Of a stretch of 64,000 nucleotides of DNA, positions 16,284-25,110 are shown piece after piece. The DNA comes from Armatimonadetes bacterium Uphvl-Ar1 (GTDB lineage Bacteria > Armatimonadota > Fimbriimonadia > Fimbriimonadales > Fimbriimonadaceae). The position numbers and the translations under genes are program-made. Under the pieces are notes generated by a model. The model searched no databases, was not told the DNA's origin, and was given only the letters and a program-made list of their open reading frames with translations. How positions within the stretch are numbered: position 1 is the first letter of the stretch; the number at the start of each line of letters is the position of its first letter. The stretch is from NCBI GenBank assembly GCA_002162075.1, contig CP021423.1, positions 1,612,001 to 1,676,000 on the forward strand, in the 5' to 3' direction.

Positions 16284-16715
16284 TTAGAGCCCGTTGGCTT
16301 CTTGGAACTCCTCCTTGGTTACAAATTTCGTCTTAATCGGCAACTTGTGCTGAGCAAGGCGCATCGCTTCCTTTGCAACTTCCGGGGCAACCCCGTTCAT
16401 TTCAAACATGATGCGACCGGGCTTGACAACGCAAACCCAACCTTCAACACCCGCCTTACCTTTCCCCATTCGCTGCTCAAGCGGCTTCTTGGTGTAAGGC
16501 TTGTCCGGGAAAATCCGAATCCAAACTTTTCCGCCCCGCTTGATGTGACGGGTCATGGCAATTCGAGCCGCTTCGATTTGGCGACTGGTGATCCACGCCG
16601 ATTCCAAAGACATCAGGCCGTAATCGCCAAAATTGACGACGTTCCCTCGGACAGCCTTCCCGCGCATCTTTCCGCGGAACTGCTTCCGAAACTTAGTTCG
16701 CTTAGGCATCAACAT
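16284..16715 (-). CDS. rplP: ribosomal protein L16
   Basis: [75 protein letters not shown]-like wording and [13 protein letters not shown] are diagnostic for L16, which organises the tRNA-binding face of the large subunit. Two ATG codons (MLMPKR) are possible, with MPKR the more usual start. It overlaps the end of rpsC by 14 bases. Confidence 0.97.
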   Translation of the reverse strand: MLMPKRTKFRKQFRGKMRGKAVRGNVVNFGDYGLMSLESAWITSRQIEAARIAMTRHIKRGGKVWIRIFPDKPYTKKPLEQRMGKGKAGVEGWVCVVKPGRIMFEMNGVAPEVAKEAMRLAQHKLPIKTKFVTKEEFQEANGL

Positions 16716-17472
16716 TTTCGTTCACCTCGTTATTGTCACGGCCTCCGCCGTCATTGTCCCGCTTCTTATTGCGGTTCTTCTTCGGCTTGCGATCATTCAT
16801 TGCATCGGTCATCGCCTGGAGCTGACGCTCCGGCAAGACTTCGCCTCGATAAACCCAAACCTTAACGCCAACCGCACCATAAATGGTCTTAGCCGTTGCC
16901 GTACCGTAGTCGATGTCCGCTCGCAAAGTGTGCAGAGGAACCTTTCCAAATTTGTCAACTTCAATCCGCGCAATGTCCGCACCATTTAAGCGTCCACTGC
17001 ACATGATCTTCATTCCGCGACCATTCATGCGCTGAGCTCGGGTAATCGACTGGCGCATCGCCCGTCGGTGAGAAATCCGTCGTTCAAGCTGCACGGCAAT
17101 ATTCTCTGCAACCAACATCGCATCAAGCTCCGGCTGACGAACCTCGCTCACGTTCACTTGAACCTGAGCCGTATCGTCGTTCTTCCGAATCATGCGGTTG
17201 AGGTCTTCACTGATCTGATCGATACCTTTCCCGCCGCGACCGATGACCGCACCCGGACGACTTGTATAGATCGTGACCTTAACTCGGTTAGCTGCTCGCT
17301 CAATCTCAACCCGTGAAACAAGACCCTTCGAGATCTTCTCTTTCACATAGTCTCGAATCGCTTTGTCGCCTTGAAGGGCGTGTCGATAATGCTTCTTCGG
17401 GTAAATCCAGTGGCTGTCGTGTCCGCGGATTACGCCAATCCGAAAGCCGACTGGGTGAATTTTCTGACCCAT
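16702..17472 (-). CDS. rpsC: ribosomal protein S3
   Basis: [22 protein letters not shown] at ATG 17472 is the standard S3 start, so the longer upstream frame, which lies inside rplV, is rejected. The KH domain ([25 protein letters not shown]) and the C-terminal domain ([30 protein letters not shown]) are intact. The last about 35 residues are charged ([18 protein letters not shown]...), a variable tail common in S3. It starts one base after the rplV stop. Confidence 0.97.
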   Translation of the reverse strand: MGQKIHPVGFRIGVIRGHDSHWIYPKKHYRHALQGDKAIRDYVKEKISKGLVSRVEIERAANRVKVTIYTSRPGAVIGRGGKGIDQISEDLNRMIRKNDDTAQVQVNVSEVRQPELDAMLVAENIAVQLERRISHRRAMRQSITRAQRMNGRGMKIMCSGRLNGADIARIEVDKFGKVPLHTLRADIDYGTATAKTIYGAVGVKVWVYRGEVLPERQLQAMTDAMNDRKPKKNRNKKRDNDGGGRDNNEVNENVDA

Positions 17473-17473
17473 C

Positions 17474-18043
17474 TTAGTTCTTCTCCTCCCCTTCGGCTTC
17501 TGGGGCTGTTTCGACTGCCGCAACCTCTTCGGTCACTTCAGCTACCGTTTCTTCCGCAGGCGCATCCACAACTTCTTCAGTTACCACTTCTTCCTTCACT
17601 TCTTCAACTGGTGCCGCCTTTGCTTCGGCTTTCTTGCCTTTCTTGGCGACCACAGCAAGCTTCGGACGAGGTTTCTCGGGCGTGGTCGCAACTTTCGCCA
17701 ATACCACCGGCTCCATCTCATCCACCACAACCGTGATGTGGCTCATCCGCTTCTGAATGCGGTTCGCCCGGCCCATGGCCCGCGCTTGGATCCGCTTCAA
17801 AACTGGACCCTCATCAACGCGGATTTCGCGAATCTTCAACTTGGAACTGTCCAACCCGTGGGTGTTCTCGGCATTGAAAATTGCACTCACCAAAACTTTG
17901 CGCAATACAAACGCACCCTTGCTCGGGTGGAATCGCAAGTGGTTCGCCGCATAGATCGCTGGCTTACCCTTGACTTCATTCGCAATCAAGCGAACCTTTC
18001 GCGGCTGAACGCGAACAAACTTTGCAACTGCTCGTACTTCCAT
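17474..18043 (-). CDS. rplV: ribosomal protein L22 with long acidic C-terminal tail
   Basis: The first about 115 residues are normal L22: MEVRAVAKFVRVQPRKVRLIANEVKGKP, GLDSSKLKIREIRVDEGPVLKRIQARAMGRANRIQKRMSHITVVV. L22 lines the exit tunnel. The protein then continues with a basic linker (PEKPRPKLAVVAKKGKKAEAKA) and a strongly acidic stretch rich in E, V and A to residue 189. Usual length is 110-120. The tail is in frame, has no stop and precedes rpsC directly, so it is probably real. Confidence 0.95.
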   Translation of the reverse strand: MEVRAVAKFVRVQPRKVRLIANEVKGKPAIYAANHLRFHPSKGAFVLRKVLVSAIFNAENTHGLDSSKLKIREIRVDEGPVLKRIQARAMGRANRIQKRMSHITVVVDEMEPVVLAKVATTPEKPRPKLAVVAKKGKKAEAKAAPVEEVKEEVVTEEVVDAPAEETVAEVTEEVAAVETAPEAEGEEKN

Positions 18044-18058
18044 TTCAAATCTCCCGGC

Positions 18059-18346
18059 TTAGCGAAGCCGCGTCCCCCGATCCGGAATCGAACCGTCGTG
18101 ACCCTTGTATGTGCGGGTCGGAGCAAATTCACCGAGTTTGTGGCCCACCATGTTTTCGGTCACAAAAACCGGCACGTGTGCTTTGCCGTTGTGAACCCCA
18201 AACGTGTGCCCAATAAAATCGGGAATGATCGTCGAACGGCGAGACCAAGTCTTAATGACCCTCTTCTCACCTTTTTCATTCATCGCGTCCACCTTTTTCA
18301 TCAGGTGGTCATCGACGAAGTAACCTTTCTTTAGACTTCGTGCCAA
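18059..18346 (-). CDS. rpsS: ribosomal protein S19
   Basis: [65 protein letters not shown] is S19, which contacts the 16S rRNA head and L5. No ATG exists at the correct place. TTG at 18346 has a GGAG ribosome site eight bases upstream and gives 95 residues, the family norm. The longer frame back to an ATG at 18406 would add 20 residues not expected in S19. It is the first gene of the unit rpsS-rplE. Confidence 0.95.
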   Translation of the reverse strand: MARSLKKGYFVDDHLMKKVDAMNEKGEKRVIKTWSRRSTIIPDFIGHTFGVHNGKAHVPVFVTENMVGHKLGEFAPTRTYKGHDGSIPDRGTRLR

Positions 18347-18646
18347 ATGTTTCTCCAGGTCGTTCTTAACGTCTCGCGCAGAGCCAATCCTGAAGATCGA
18401 GTCCAACGAAAACGCAAGTTAACTGAGTCTGGTCCGCCTCGAACAACGAGGCAGGTTAGGACAGCAGTAGACGCAAACAGGAATAATACACGCTAGACCA
18501 GGTTCAACACAACGGACCCACAGCTAAATAGACCCCTTGTCCCGCCAAGAGTGGGCCAAGCGGCTACATATTCTTAGAATTTGGACGAGCTAAATGAGAA
18601 ATAGGAAGCAATTAATGTCCGCCTCCTCGCCTCAAATACCCAACTC
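18347..18646. other. 300-base intergenic region upstream of rpsS
   Basis: This region separates rpsS from the LolA-like gene, both on the minus strand. In the normal S10 order rplB and rpsS are almost adjacent. It holds a candidate promoter (18483-18512) and a small hairpin (GCCTCGAACAACGAGGC, 18435-18451) that may form in the rpsS leader. No open reading frame with coding character is seen. Confidence 0.5.
18483..18512 (-). promoter_or_regulatory. candidate promoter for rpsS-rplE unit
   Basis: On the minus strand, TTGTGT and TATTAT are separated by 18 bases about 135 bases upstream of the rpsS start. The -35 is imperfect. A separate promoter is needed here because a terminator ends the preceding unit after rplB. 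Confidence 0.4.
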
Positions 18647-19219
18647 CTACTGCGCCAGCAAATCAACATACGGCGCCATCCGAATGTTGGGATAAGCCGG
18701 CATATCAAAAAACAACTCAGCAATCCAACTCGAATTCTCTCGAATCACCGACGCCGGAAGCTTCTTACCGTCCAAATCCGTCCAGCTCGTCGTACTCTTC
18801 AAAACCCCACCGTCCGGACCGTAATAATTCTTCCGCGTGACCCGCCCTTCCATCGGCGAAAACCCCGAATAGTGGTACTCCGCAAACGCCAAGCTTCGAT
18901 CTGCCCGGTAGATCGTCGTCAAATAAACAAAACTGTCCCCCGATTGCGAAGGATATGAGAAGTTCACCAACTCCGTCCGCCCCCCGCGAGCCCAGGCAAA
19001 AACCACCGCTTCTACGTCTTCCTTGGCCATTTGGTCGCCGTCCAAGTGGTCAGAATCCGTAAGCATCTTCACCCACTGCCCTTGCTGAAGCATCACCATC
19101 TTCTTGGCCTTGGGGTTCGACTCACTAAACTTATTCGCGCTCTCAACCAGCGCATCAATCGCCGCAATCTCATTCGTCTGCCCCACCACAATCGCCGCAA
19201 TTCCAACTAATGCCAACAT
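18647..19219 (-). CDS. exported LolA-like outer-membrane lipoprotein carrier fold protein
   Basis: The 190-residue protein starts MLALVGIAAIVVGQTNEIAAIDALVESANKFS, a short signal-like segment. It then shows strand-rich sequence with YRADRSLAFAEYHYSGFSPMEGRVTRKNYYGPDGGVLKSTTSW and WIAELFFDMPAYPNIRMAPY. The pattern resembles periplasmic half-barrel (LolA/VioE-type) proteins, but similarity is weak and the function is unknown. It is inserted between rplB and rpsS and follows the rplB terminator, so it likely has its own promoter or gets read-through. Placing an envelope protein inside the ribosomal cluster is unusual. Confidence 0.55.
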   Translation of the reverse strand: MLALVGIAAIVVGQTNEIAAIDALVESANKFSESNPKAKKMVMLQQGQWVKMLTDSDHLDGDQMAKEDVEAVVFAWARGGRTELVNFSYPSQSGDSFVYLTTIYRADRSLAFAEYHYSGFSPMEGRVTRKNYYGPDGGVLKSTTSWTDLDGKKLPASVIRENSSWIAELFFDMPAYPNIRMAPYVDLLAQ

Positions 19220-19242
19220 TCCCTCATCTTACTTGTTTGCAC

Positions 19243-19276
19243 AAAAAAAAGCTGGAGTTGCAACTGCAACTCCAGC
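19243..19276 (-). terminator. intrinsic terminator after rplB
   Basis: On the minus strand GCTGGAGTTGCA pairs with TGCAACTCCAGC and is followed directly by eight T. This is a textbook rho-independent terminator that separates rplC-rplB from the LolA-like gene and rpsS. Confidence 0.93.
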
Positions 19277-19301
19277 CCCGTAACTCCAAAAAACTTTGAA
19301 G

Positions 19302-20135
19302 TTACTTCTTCTTCCGACGACGGACAATGAACCGATCCGTCCGCTTGTTCGAGCGAGTCGGCGATCCAATCGCCTTGTTGCCCCAGCGGTCGACCGGGCC
19401 CTTGCGGCGTCCAACCGGTGACTTGGCTTCACCACCACCATGGGGGTGATCACGCGGCGACATCACAACCCCACGAACGTGAGGCTTGCGACCCTTACCA
19501 CGGTTGATACCGGCCTTACCCATCCGCTCGTTTTCGTGCTCGGCATTGCCAACTTCACCAATCGTCGCGCGGCAATCCATGTGAACCATCCGCATTTCGC
19601 CACTCGGCAAGCGAAGGGTCGCATAGTTCCCTTCCTTTGCCATCACCTGAGCTGAAGCCCCGGCGGAGCGAACCATCTGACCACCTCGGCCCGGTTGCAA
19701 CTCAATGTTGTGAACCAAGGTACCAAGCGGGATTTGCCGCAAGATTTTGCAGTTACCCGGCAAAATGTCTGCATCCGGACCACTCAAAAGCTGAGCCCCG
19801 TCCGTCACGTTTCGCGGAGCCAAGATGTAAGTCTTGGTGCCATCTTCGTATTGCAATAATGCAATCCGGCAAGTGCGGTTGGGATCGTACTCAATCCCAA
19901 TAACTGTCGCCACCATGCCATCTTTCTGTCGCTTGAAGTCAATGATTCGGTAACGGCGCTTGTTTCCACCGCCCCGGTTCTTCATTGTGATGCGACCCGT
20001 GTGGTTACGACCACCCTTCTTCTTGATCGGAGCCAAGAGGCTCTTTTCAGGGGTCTTCTTCGTAATCTCGCTGTAAGTAGCGGCGATCTTATGTCGTCGC
20101 CCCGGCGAGGTCGGTTTCATTCGTTTGGTCGGCAT
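19302..20135 (-). CDS. rplB: ribosomal protein L2
   Basis: [93 protein letters not shown] and [52 protein letters not shown] are the conserved core of L2, including the peptidyl-transferase-proximal His region. The 277 residues match the family. It lies three bases after rplW and ends in a strong terminator. Confidence 0.98.
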   Translation of the reverse strand: MPTKRMKPTSPGRRHKIAATYSEITKKTPEKSLLAPIKKKGGRNHTGRITMKNRGGGNKRRYRIIDFKRQKDGMVATVIGIEYDPNRTCRIALLQYEDGTKTYILAPRNVTDGAQLLSGPDADILPGNCKILRQIPLGTLVHNIELQPGRGGQMVRSAGASAQVMAKEGNYATLRLPSGEMRMVHMDCRATIGEVGNAEHENERMGKAGINRGKGRKPHVRGVVMSPRDHPHGGGEAKSPVGRRKGPVDRWGNKAIGSPTRSNKRTDRFIVRRRKKK

Positions 20136-20138
20136 CTC

Positions 20139-20480
20139 TTAAACTCCAAAGTCCTCCAGGACTTGACCAGCGGCCAAAGTAACAATCGCCTTCTTCCGAA
20201 GCGCGGTCTTACCAGCCTTGCGTTGACCAACTCGGCGATTCCGACCTTTCACATTGATCGTTGCCACTTGAACAACCTCAATCTTCTCTTTGTCTTTCTT
20301 GCCGTCGTTGTAAATCGCTTCAACGGCAGACTTGATCTGAATCTTGTTGGCTCGCGGTGACACAATGAACGTGTACTTGCGAACAATTTCCTTTTCGTCT
20401 TTGATCCGCGGATCGCCGTATGCAAGCAAACGGGTTTTTTCCGTAATGTGCGGATAAAGAATGATTTCGTGGGGATCCAT
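20139..20480 (-). CDS. rplW: ribosomal protein L23
   Basis: MDPHEIILYPHITEKTRLL, KYTFIVSPRANKIQIKSAVEAIYN, VNVKGRNRR-like wording (INVKGRNRRVGQRKAGKTALRKKAIVTLAAGQ) identify L23, which binds trigger factor and SRP at the tunnel exit. ATG at 20480 overlaps the rplD stop (TAATG), so it is preferred to upstream codons. Length 113 is normal. Confidence 0.96.
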   Translation of the reverse strand: MDPHEIILYPHITEKTRLLAYGDPRIKDEKEIVRKYTFIVSPRANKIQIKSAVEAIYNDGKKDKEKIEVVQVATINVKGRNRRVGQRKAGKTALRKKAIVTLAAGQVLEDFGV

Positions 20481-21133
20481 TAGGCTAACCAGCACTCCTC
20501 TGTTTTCTTCATTGCGGCTTCGGTAATCACAATCTTGTGCGCTACCAGCAAGTCGCGAGCGGAGAATGATGCAGCCTTGCCATCGCGGCTCGGCGCCGTG
20601 CGAACTTCAACATTTGGAATGTTGCGGAAGCTCTTCACCACCATCTCGTCATATTCCGGAACAACCAGCAAAACGCGCTTTACGTCCGCCAAGCCAAGTG
20701 CCACGAGCATCGCTTGCGCATCTTTGGTTTTCGGAGCCTTAAAGCTCACTTCTTTGCTCAAGACAATCTTGCCAGCATTCGCTTGTGCTCCAAATGCCGC
20801 CATGATCGCAAGGCGTCGTTCCTTTCGGTTGACCTTCTTACTGTAATCGCGTGGTTTGGGAGCCAAAGCAACACCACCATGAGCATAGTGCGGAGCTCGG
20901 ATTGTCCCTTGTCGGGCATTCCCAGTCTTCTTCTGCTTATACGGTTTGCGTCCACCACCCCGAGCGTCGCTCCGGGTTTTGGTGCTTTGTGTCCCTTGTC
21001 GGGAATTTGCTTCCTCGGCAACGACTGTTCGGTGAAGAACCATGCCGTTGACGGTCAATTCAGCAAGGGGGGCCGCAAGCTTGTGCTTACCAACGCTTTT
21101 GCCCTTGCCATCAAAAATTTCGAGTTCTGCCAC
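20480..21133 (-). CDS. rplD: ribosomal protein L4
   Basis: L4 lines the exit tunnel and in some bacteria represses the S10 operon. AELEIFDGKGKSVGKHKL at the start, RQGTQSTKTRSDARGGGRKPYKQKKTGNARQGTIRAPHYAHGGVALAPKPRDYSKKVNRKERRLA and the Rossmann-like C-terminal part (VKRVLLVVPEYDEMVVKSFRNIPNVEV) are typical. GTG at 21133 is chosen because it begins two bases after the rplC stop, with AGG upstream, and gives a standard start. Earlier frame positions fall inside rplC. Confidence 0.96.
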   Translation of the reverse strand: MAELEIFDGKGKSVGKHKLAAPLAELTVNGMVLHRTVVAEEANSRQGTQSTKTRSDARGGGRKPYKQKKTGNARQGTIRAPHYAHGGVALAPKPRDYSKKVNRKERRLAIMAAFGAQANAGKIVLSKEVSFKAPKTKDAQAMLVALGLADVKRVLLVVPEYDEMVVKSFRNIPNVEVRTAPSRDGKAASFSARDLLVAHKIVITEAAMKKTEECWLA

Positions 21134-21135
21134 GG

Positions 21136-21762
21136 TTATTTCCCTGCCTTGGTTACTCGAACCAATCCATCCGGTGCGCCCGGAACGCTGCCGCTCACCC
21201 AAATCAGGTTACGCTCGGCATCAAGTCCAACAATTCGACTTCCCGTCTGAGTGATTTGTGCATCACCCATGTGGCCCGGCTTTTTCGTACCTTTGAAAAC
21301 GCGCTGGGGCCCAGTAGCACCGCTACTGTTCGGGCGTCGGTGGGTCATAAAACCGTGAGTCATGTGCTGACCCTTAAAGTGGTGCCGTTTCACACCACCA
21401 GCAAAACCGCGACCCTTACTCTTCGCCGTGAGATCAACGTTCTCACCTTCACCAAAGATATCAACCTTGATCTCTTGACCAAGCTCGAACCCATCGGTGC
21501 TGTCAACGCGGAATTCCGCCATGTGGCGAAGGTTGGTTGTCACGCCTGCCTTCTTCAAGTGGCCGTGCTTGGGGAAAGTGAGGTGCTTATCGCTCATTTC
21601 CTCATAGCCGACCTGGATCGCATTGTAGCCATCCGTTTCAACTGTTTTGATCTGTGTTACATAGACCGGACCAGCCTGGATTACGGTCACCGGGATATTC
21701 TTCCCTTCTTCCGTAAACACATGGGTCATGCCTACTTTTTTTCCAAGTATTCCTGAGAGCAT
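21136..21762 (-). CDS. rplC: ribosomal protein L3
   Basis: MLSGILGKKVGMTHVFTEEGKNIPVTVIQAGPVYVTQIKT, GQEIKVDIFGEGENVDLTAKSKGRGFAGGVKRHHFKGQHMTHG, RRPNSSGATGPQRVFKGTKKPGHMGDAQITQ is consensus L3, one of two proteins that begin large-subunit assembly. Length 208 is normal. It is the first gene of the rplC-rplD-rplW-rplB unit. rpsJ, which normally precedes it directly, is 1.7 kb upstream beyond two inserted genes. Confidence 0.98.
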   Translation of the reverse strand: MLSGILGKKVGMTHVFTEEGKNIPVTVIQAGPVYVTQIKTVETDGYNAIQVGYEEMSDKHLTFPKHGHLKKAGVTTNLRHMAEFRVDSTDGFELGQEIKVDIFGEGENVDLTAKSKGRGFAGGVKRHHFKGQHMTHGFMTHRRPNSSGATGPQRVFKGTKKPGHMGDAQITQTGSRIVGLDAERNLIWVSGSVPGAPDGLVRVTKAGK

Positions 21763-21887
21763 GTTGCCTCCGGCAGCTTCTTTATGAGGATTTCAACCGT
21801 CTAAATGGTGTTGCCCGCGCAGAACCAAGGTTCGCCGGGTCACCGCAGTTGATTCCCTATCAAAAGCCGCGAGTGTGTGCGTCACGC

Positions 21888-21915
21888 AGAATAATCCCCG
21901 CGTCGCAATCATCAA
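21888..21915 (-). promoter_or_regulatory. candidate promoter for rplC-rplB unit
   Basis: On the minus strand TTGATG and TATTCT are separated by 16 bases, about 130 bases upstream of rplC in the 214-base gap. A separate promoter is plausible because the str unit ends after rpsJ. Confidence 0.35.
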
Positions 21916-21976
21916 TCATGGCAGATTCAACCGAACCAACGATAGGTAACCCTTGCCGATTCGGGACCTAATCTGT

Positions 21977-22732
21977 TTATTCAACCACTCGCACCGTACG
22001 ACTGAGGATTTCGTCGGCAAATCCATCAATTTCCCGCGCGATCAACTCCCGCTTCATCCCCGCCTCGTTGATCGTCCGCGGGAACTTCCATGTCCCATCG
22101 TCCTCCACCAACGTCTCACCCAAAACAAACCGATCCAACTGCAACCGAACCCGACTTCCCGGCTTTCCTGTCCCCGCAATCACCCAACTCCCCTTAGCAA
22201 CACTTCCATCCTCAACCGGACGAACGATTGCAAATACCGCATCATCGCCGTCAACCGACCCCGTCGTAGTCAGCAATAAATTCGGCTCAGTATGAATGAC
22301 CTGACCCCCATCGTTATAAAACTTAACTGAAAAAACGTCCGGAAGCGGAGCCTGAACATCTGCATCAAACACCCACGTCCCGTCCTCTTTTGCTTCCCCA
22401 CTTCCCATTTCCGCATTGTCGCCAAACAGCACAACTCGCGTTCCTGGCTCCGCAAAACCGCCAAATCGATTGATTCCCAGCTCAATTTCATCTCCAAGCT
22501 TTGGTGAAGAAACAATCGGATGACTAATTGCAACCGCCGTTTTCTTTTCTTGTTTTCTCGTCCCCCCAGCAACAGGGTTCAACAACTTCTTTGCCTGTAC
22601 TGGAAGCTGATCGCCTTTCTCCTGAACCGTCCAGTTCATCAAGTAGCCCACAAGAGCCACCATTAGACAACTCGCCACGAATCCCTTACCCCAATCGTAA
22701 CGACGCAAATTCAGAGAACGCGCCGGAGTCAT
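21977..22732 (-). CDS. membrane-anchored Ig-like domain protein of unknown function
   Basis: ATG at 22732 overlaps the upstream stop as ATGA, giving MTPARSLNLRRYDWGKGFVASCLMVALVGYLMNWTV. This is a basic N-terminus and one membrane segment, so the rest probably faces the periplasm. Two similar beta modules follow: NRFGGFAEPGTRVVLFGDNAEMGSGEAKEDGTWVFD and AGTGKPGSRVRLQLDRFVLGETLVEDDGTWKF. Each has the G-x-a-x-PGs-x-V-x-L ... D-G-x-W-x-F wording of bacterial Ig-like (Big) modules. The role is unknown. It is coupled to the HhH membrane protein upstream and stands between rpsJ and rplC. Confidence 0.6.
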   Translation of the reverse strand: MTPARSLNLRRYDWGKGFVASCLMVALVGYLMNWTVQEKGDQLPVQAKKLLNPVAGGTRKQEKKTAVAISHPIVSSPKLGDEIELGINRFGGFAEPGTRVVLFGDNAEMGSGEAKEDGTWVFDADVQAPLPDVFSVKFYNDGGQVIHTEPNLLLTTTGSVDGDDAVFAIVRPVEDGSVAKGSWVIAGTGKPGSRVRLQLDRFVLGETLVEDDGTWKFPRTINEAGMKRELIAREIDGFADEILSRTVRVVE

Positions 22733-23400
22733 TGGCGACCGTTCCTTGCGAGCCTGGCCGCTTCCCCAATCCACGCCTCCGGATCAACTTTCTGCCAGGC
22801 CTCAGGCTGAATAATTTCGAGCAGTTGCTCCGTACTGAGCCCGCCCAAATCGCGAAATGTCAAAATTCCCGCTTGCCAAAACATGTTCTCATATTTCGGC
22901 CCGATCCCCTTGATTGCTCTGAGCGAATCCCGATCTCCACTGACCAAAGATGTGTCACGCTTAGCCGCTTTGACATAGACTTTCAGAGGCTCTCCCAATT
23001 CTGGCTCAGCCGGTACTGCCTCTGCCGGAAGCACTGCGACAACTTCAGACTCAACAATCGGCTCCGCAAGACCAGACTCAAAAGTTGACTCTAATCCTGG
23101 CTCCAAATAGACTTCCCCATCCGCAACCCCACGAAGCGCATCCCATTCCGCCTTGAGCCGCTCGACTTCCTTCTCCCGCACATGATCGCGTTCCGCCATT
23201 TGATTCCGCAAATCCTCAATCACTCGAGTTTGGTCAGCGACCTGCTTCTGATACCGATCCCGCTCAACCAAAGCCCGTTCAGACCCTTCAACAAATCGCA
23301 ATCGCTTCCGAAAATAAGCAAGATCGATAATCCATTCAACTCCCCACCCCAAAAGCAATCCGAGGAGCAACATAAACCACGGATCGGCAAAGATTCCCAT
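22729..23400 (-). CDS. membrane protein with coiled coil and C-terminal helix-hairpin-helix
   Basis: MGIFADPWFMLLLGLLLGWGVEWIIDLAYFRKR is one membrane segment followed by basic residues. About residues 35-90 form a charged coiled coil (SERALVERDRYQKQVADQTRVIEDLRNQMAERDHVREKEVERLKAEW). A low-complexity acidic linker follows, then a helix-hairpin-helix-type domain (SLRAIKGIGPKYENMFWQAGILTFRDLGGLSTEQLLEII), similar to those in DUF4332-like and L21-associated proteins. HhH domains usually bind DNA or protein without base specificity. Here it is tethered to the membrane, so its partner is unknown. It is translationally coupled to the Ig-like gene. Confidence 0.65.
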   Translation of the reverse strand: MGIFADPWFMLLLGLLLGWGVEWIIDLAYFRKRLRFVEGSERALVERDRYQKQVADQTRVIEDLRNQMAERDHVREKEVERLKAEWDALRGVADGEVYLEPGLESTFESGLAEPIVESEVVAVLPAEAVPAEPELGEPLKVYVKAAKRDTSLVSGDRDSLRAIKGIGPKYENMFWQAGILTFRDLGGLSTEQLLEIIQPEAWQKVDPEAWIGEAARLARNGRQ

Positions 23401-23447
23401 AACGATCAGTCTATCAACCTCAGCCGTCGCAAGTCAAATGAACGACC

Positions 23448-23497
23448 AGGAGAAACTAAAACTGGTCACTTTCCCAGGTTTCCAGGAAAGTGACCAG
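23448..23497 (-). terminator. intrinsic terminator after rpsJ
   Basis: A perfect 13-bp stem (CTGGTCACTTTCC / GGAAAGTGACCAG) is followed on the minus strand by TTTTAGTTTCT. It ends the rpsL-rpsG-fusA-tuf-rpsJ unit. Confidence 0.85.
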
Positions 23498-23516
23498 AAG
23501 CCAGGTCGTAATCAGG

Positions 23517-23831
23517 TCAGACCGTCTTAATTTGAATATCCACACCACTCGGCAAATCAAGTCGCTCAAGCGCCTCAATTGTCCGGTTGGTCAGATCATG
23601 AAGATCAAGGAGTCGGTTGTGAATGCGAAGCTCAAAATGCTCCATCGATTCCTTGTCAATGTGCGGACCACGAATCACGCAGAACTTGCGAATCTTGGTC
23701 GGCAAGGGGATCGGTCCACTGATCCGAGCACCTGTTCGTTTGCAGGTCTCAGCAATCTTTACGGCCGACTGATCAAGGATCCGATGATCATAAGCCCGGA
23801 TTCGAATTCGTACTGTTGGAAGTCCACTCAT
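23517..23831 (-). CDS. rpsJ: ribosomal protein S10
   Basis: [71 protein letters not shown] and [10 protein letters not shown] are consensus S10 (also NusE, the antitermination factor). Length 104 is normal. It follows tuf after a hairpin, and the usual next gene rplC is displaced by two inserted genes. Confidence 0.97.
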   Translation of the reverse strand: MSGLPTVRIRIRAYDHRILDQSAVKIAETCKRTGARISGPIPLPTKIRKFCVIRGPHIDKESMEHFELRIHNRLLDLHDLTNRTIEALERLDLPSGVDIQIKTV

Positions 23832-23848
23832 GGTTCTATCTCAAAAGT

Positions 23849-23880
23849 GTGCCCCTCTCGCCTTTCAACAAGAGGGGCAC
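23849..23880 (-). terminator. hairpin between tuf and rpsJ (attenuator or weak terminator)
   Basis: GTGCCCCTCT pairs with AGAGGGGCAC in the 56-base tuf-rpsJ gap. On the minus strand it is followed by ACTTTTG, a short T-run. It may lower rpsJ expression relative to tuf. Confidence 0.6.
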
Positions 23881-23887
23881 GATTTTC

Positions 23888-25093
23888 TTATTCGTAGACC
23901 TTCGAGATGGTGCCCGCACCAACCGTTCGGCCGCCTTCGCGAATTGCAAACTTGGAACCTTGTTCCATAGCAATCGGGGCGATGAGTTCAACCGTCATGG
24001 TGATGTTCTCACCCGGCATGACCATTTGAACGCCTTCCGGCAAGTTCAAGGTACCCGTGACGTCCGTCGTGCGGAAGTAGAACTGCGGTCGGTAACCGGT
24101 GTTAAACGGCGTGTGGCGACCACCTTCGTCCTTCGACAATACGTAGACTTCAGCATCAAACTTGGTGTGCGGCTTGATGGAGCCCGGCTTGCAGATAACC
24201 ATGCCGCGCTCGATGTCATTTCGGTCAATACCTCGGAGCAACAAACCAACGTTGTCGCCAGCTTGGCAGCTGTCCAAGAGCTTCCGGAACATTTCGATCC
24301 CGGTGCAGGTCGTCTTTCGCGTATCGTGAATACCAACGATTTCGACTTCAGTGTTCACGTTGAGCGTTCCTCGCTCAACCCGGCCCGTAGCAACGGTACC
24401 GCGACCAGTGATCGTGAAGACGTCTTCGATTGCGCAAAGGAACGGCTTGTCCGTGTCGCGCTCCGGAGTCGGAATCCAAGCATCAACGCTGTCCATCAAA
24501 GCATAGATCGGTGCCAAAGCAGCATCGTCTGCCGTTGCGCCAGCATCAAGAGCTTCGGTTGCCTTCAATGCCGAACCGCGGGTGATCGGAGTATCGTCGC
24601 CCGGGAAGTTATAGCTGCTGAGCAATTCTCGAATTTCCATTTCAACCAATTCGAGCAACTCTTCGTCATCAACTTGGTCAACCTTGTTAATGAAGACAAC
24701 GATGTAAGGAACACCAACCTGTCGAGCCAAAAGGATGTGCTCACGGGTTTGCGGCATCGGACCGTCAGTTGCGCTAACAACCAAGATCGCACCGTCCATC
24801 TGAGCGGCACCAGTGATCATGTTCTTGATGAAGTCAGCGTGGCCCGGACAGTCAACGTGCGCATAGTGGCGGGTTTCGGTTTCGTACTCTTGGTGCGAAA
24901 TGTTAATCGTAATACCGCGCGCCTTTTCTTCCGGCGCATTGTCAATTTCGGCGTAGTTGACTTTCTTAGAAAGACCCTTGAGCGACAAGCTACCCGTGAT
25001 AGCTGCCGTCAAAGTCGTCTTCCCGTGGTCAACGTGACCGATCGTCCCAACGTTTACGTGGGGCTTGGTTCGTTCGAATTTAGCTCTTGCCAT
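23888..25093 (-). CDS. tuf: elongation factor Tu
   Basis: EF-Tu is the GTPase that brings aminoacyl-tRNA to the ribosome. G1 GHVDHGKT, the switch I region [15 protein letters not shown]3 DCPGHAD, G4 NKVD and G5 SALKA are present (here [11 protein letters not shown]). Domains 2 and 3 follow intact ([46 protein letters not shown]). It is 401 residues long and lies 17 bases after fusA. Only this copy is visible; a second elsewhere cannot be excluded. Confidence 0.98.
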   Translation of the reverse strand: MARAKFERTKPHVNVGTIGHVDHGKTTLTAAITGSLSLKGLSKKVNYAEIDNAPEEKARGITINISHQEYETETRHYAHVDCPGHADFIKNMITGAAQMDGAILVVSATDGPMPQTREHILLARQVGVPYIVVFINKVDQVDDEELLELVEMEIRELLSSYNFPGDDTPITRGSALKATEALDAGATADDAALAPIYALMDSVDAWIPTPERDTDKPFLCAIEDVFTITGRGTVATGRVERGTLNVNTEVEIVGIHDTRKTTCTGIEMFRKLLDSCQAGDNVGLLLRGIDRNDIERGMVICKPGSIKPHTKFDAEVYVLSKDEGGRHTPFNTGYRPQFYFRTTDVTGTLNLPEGVQMVMPGENITMTVELIAPIAMEQGSKFAIREGGRTVGAGTISKVYE

Positions 25094-25110
25094 GTCTTTT
25101 TCCTGATTAC

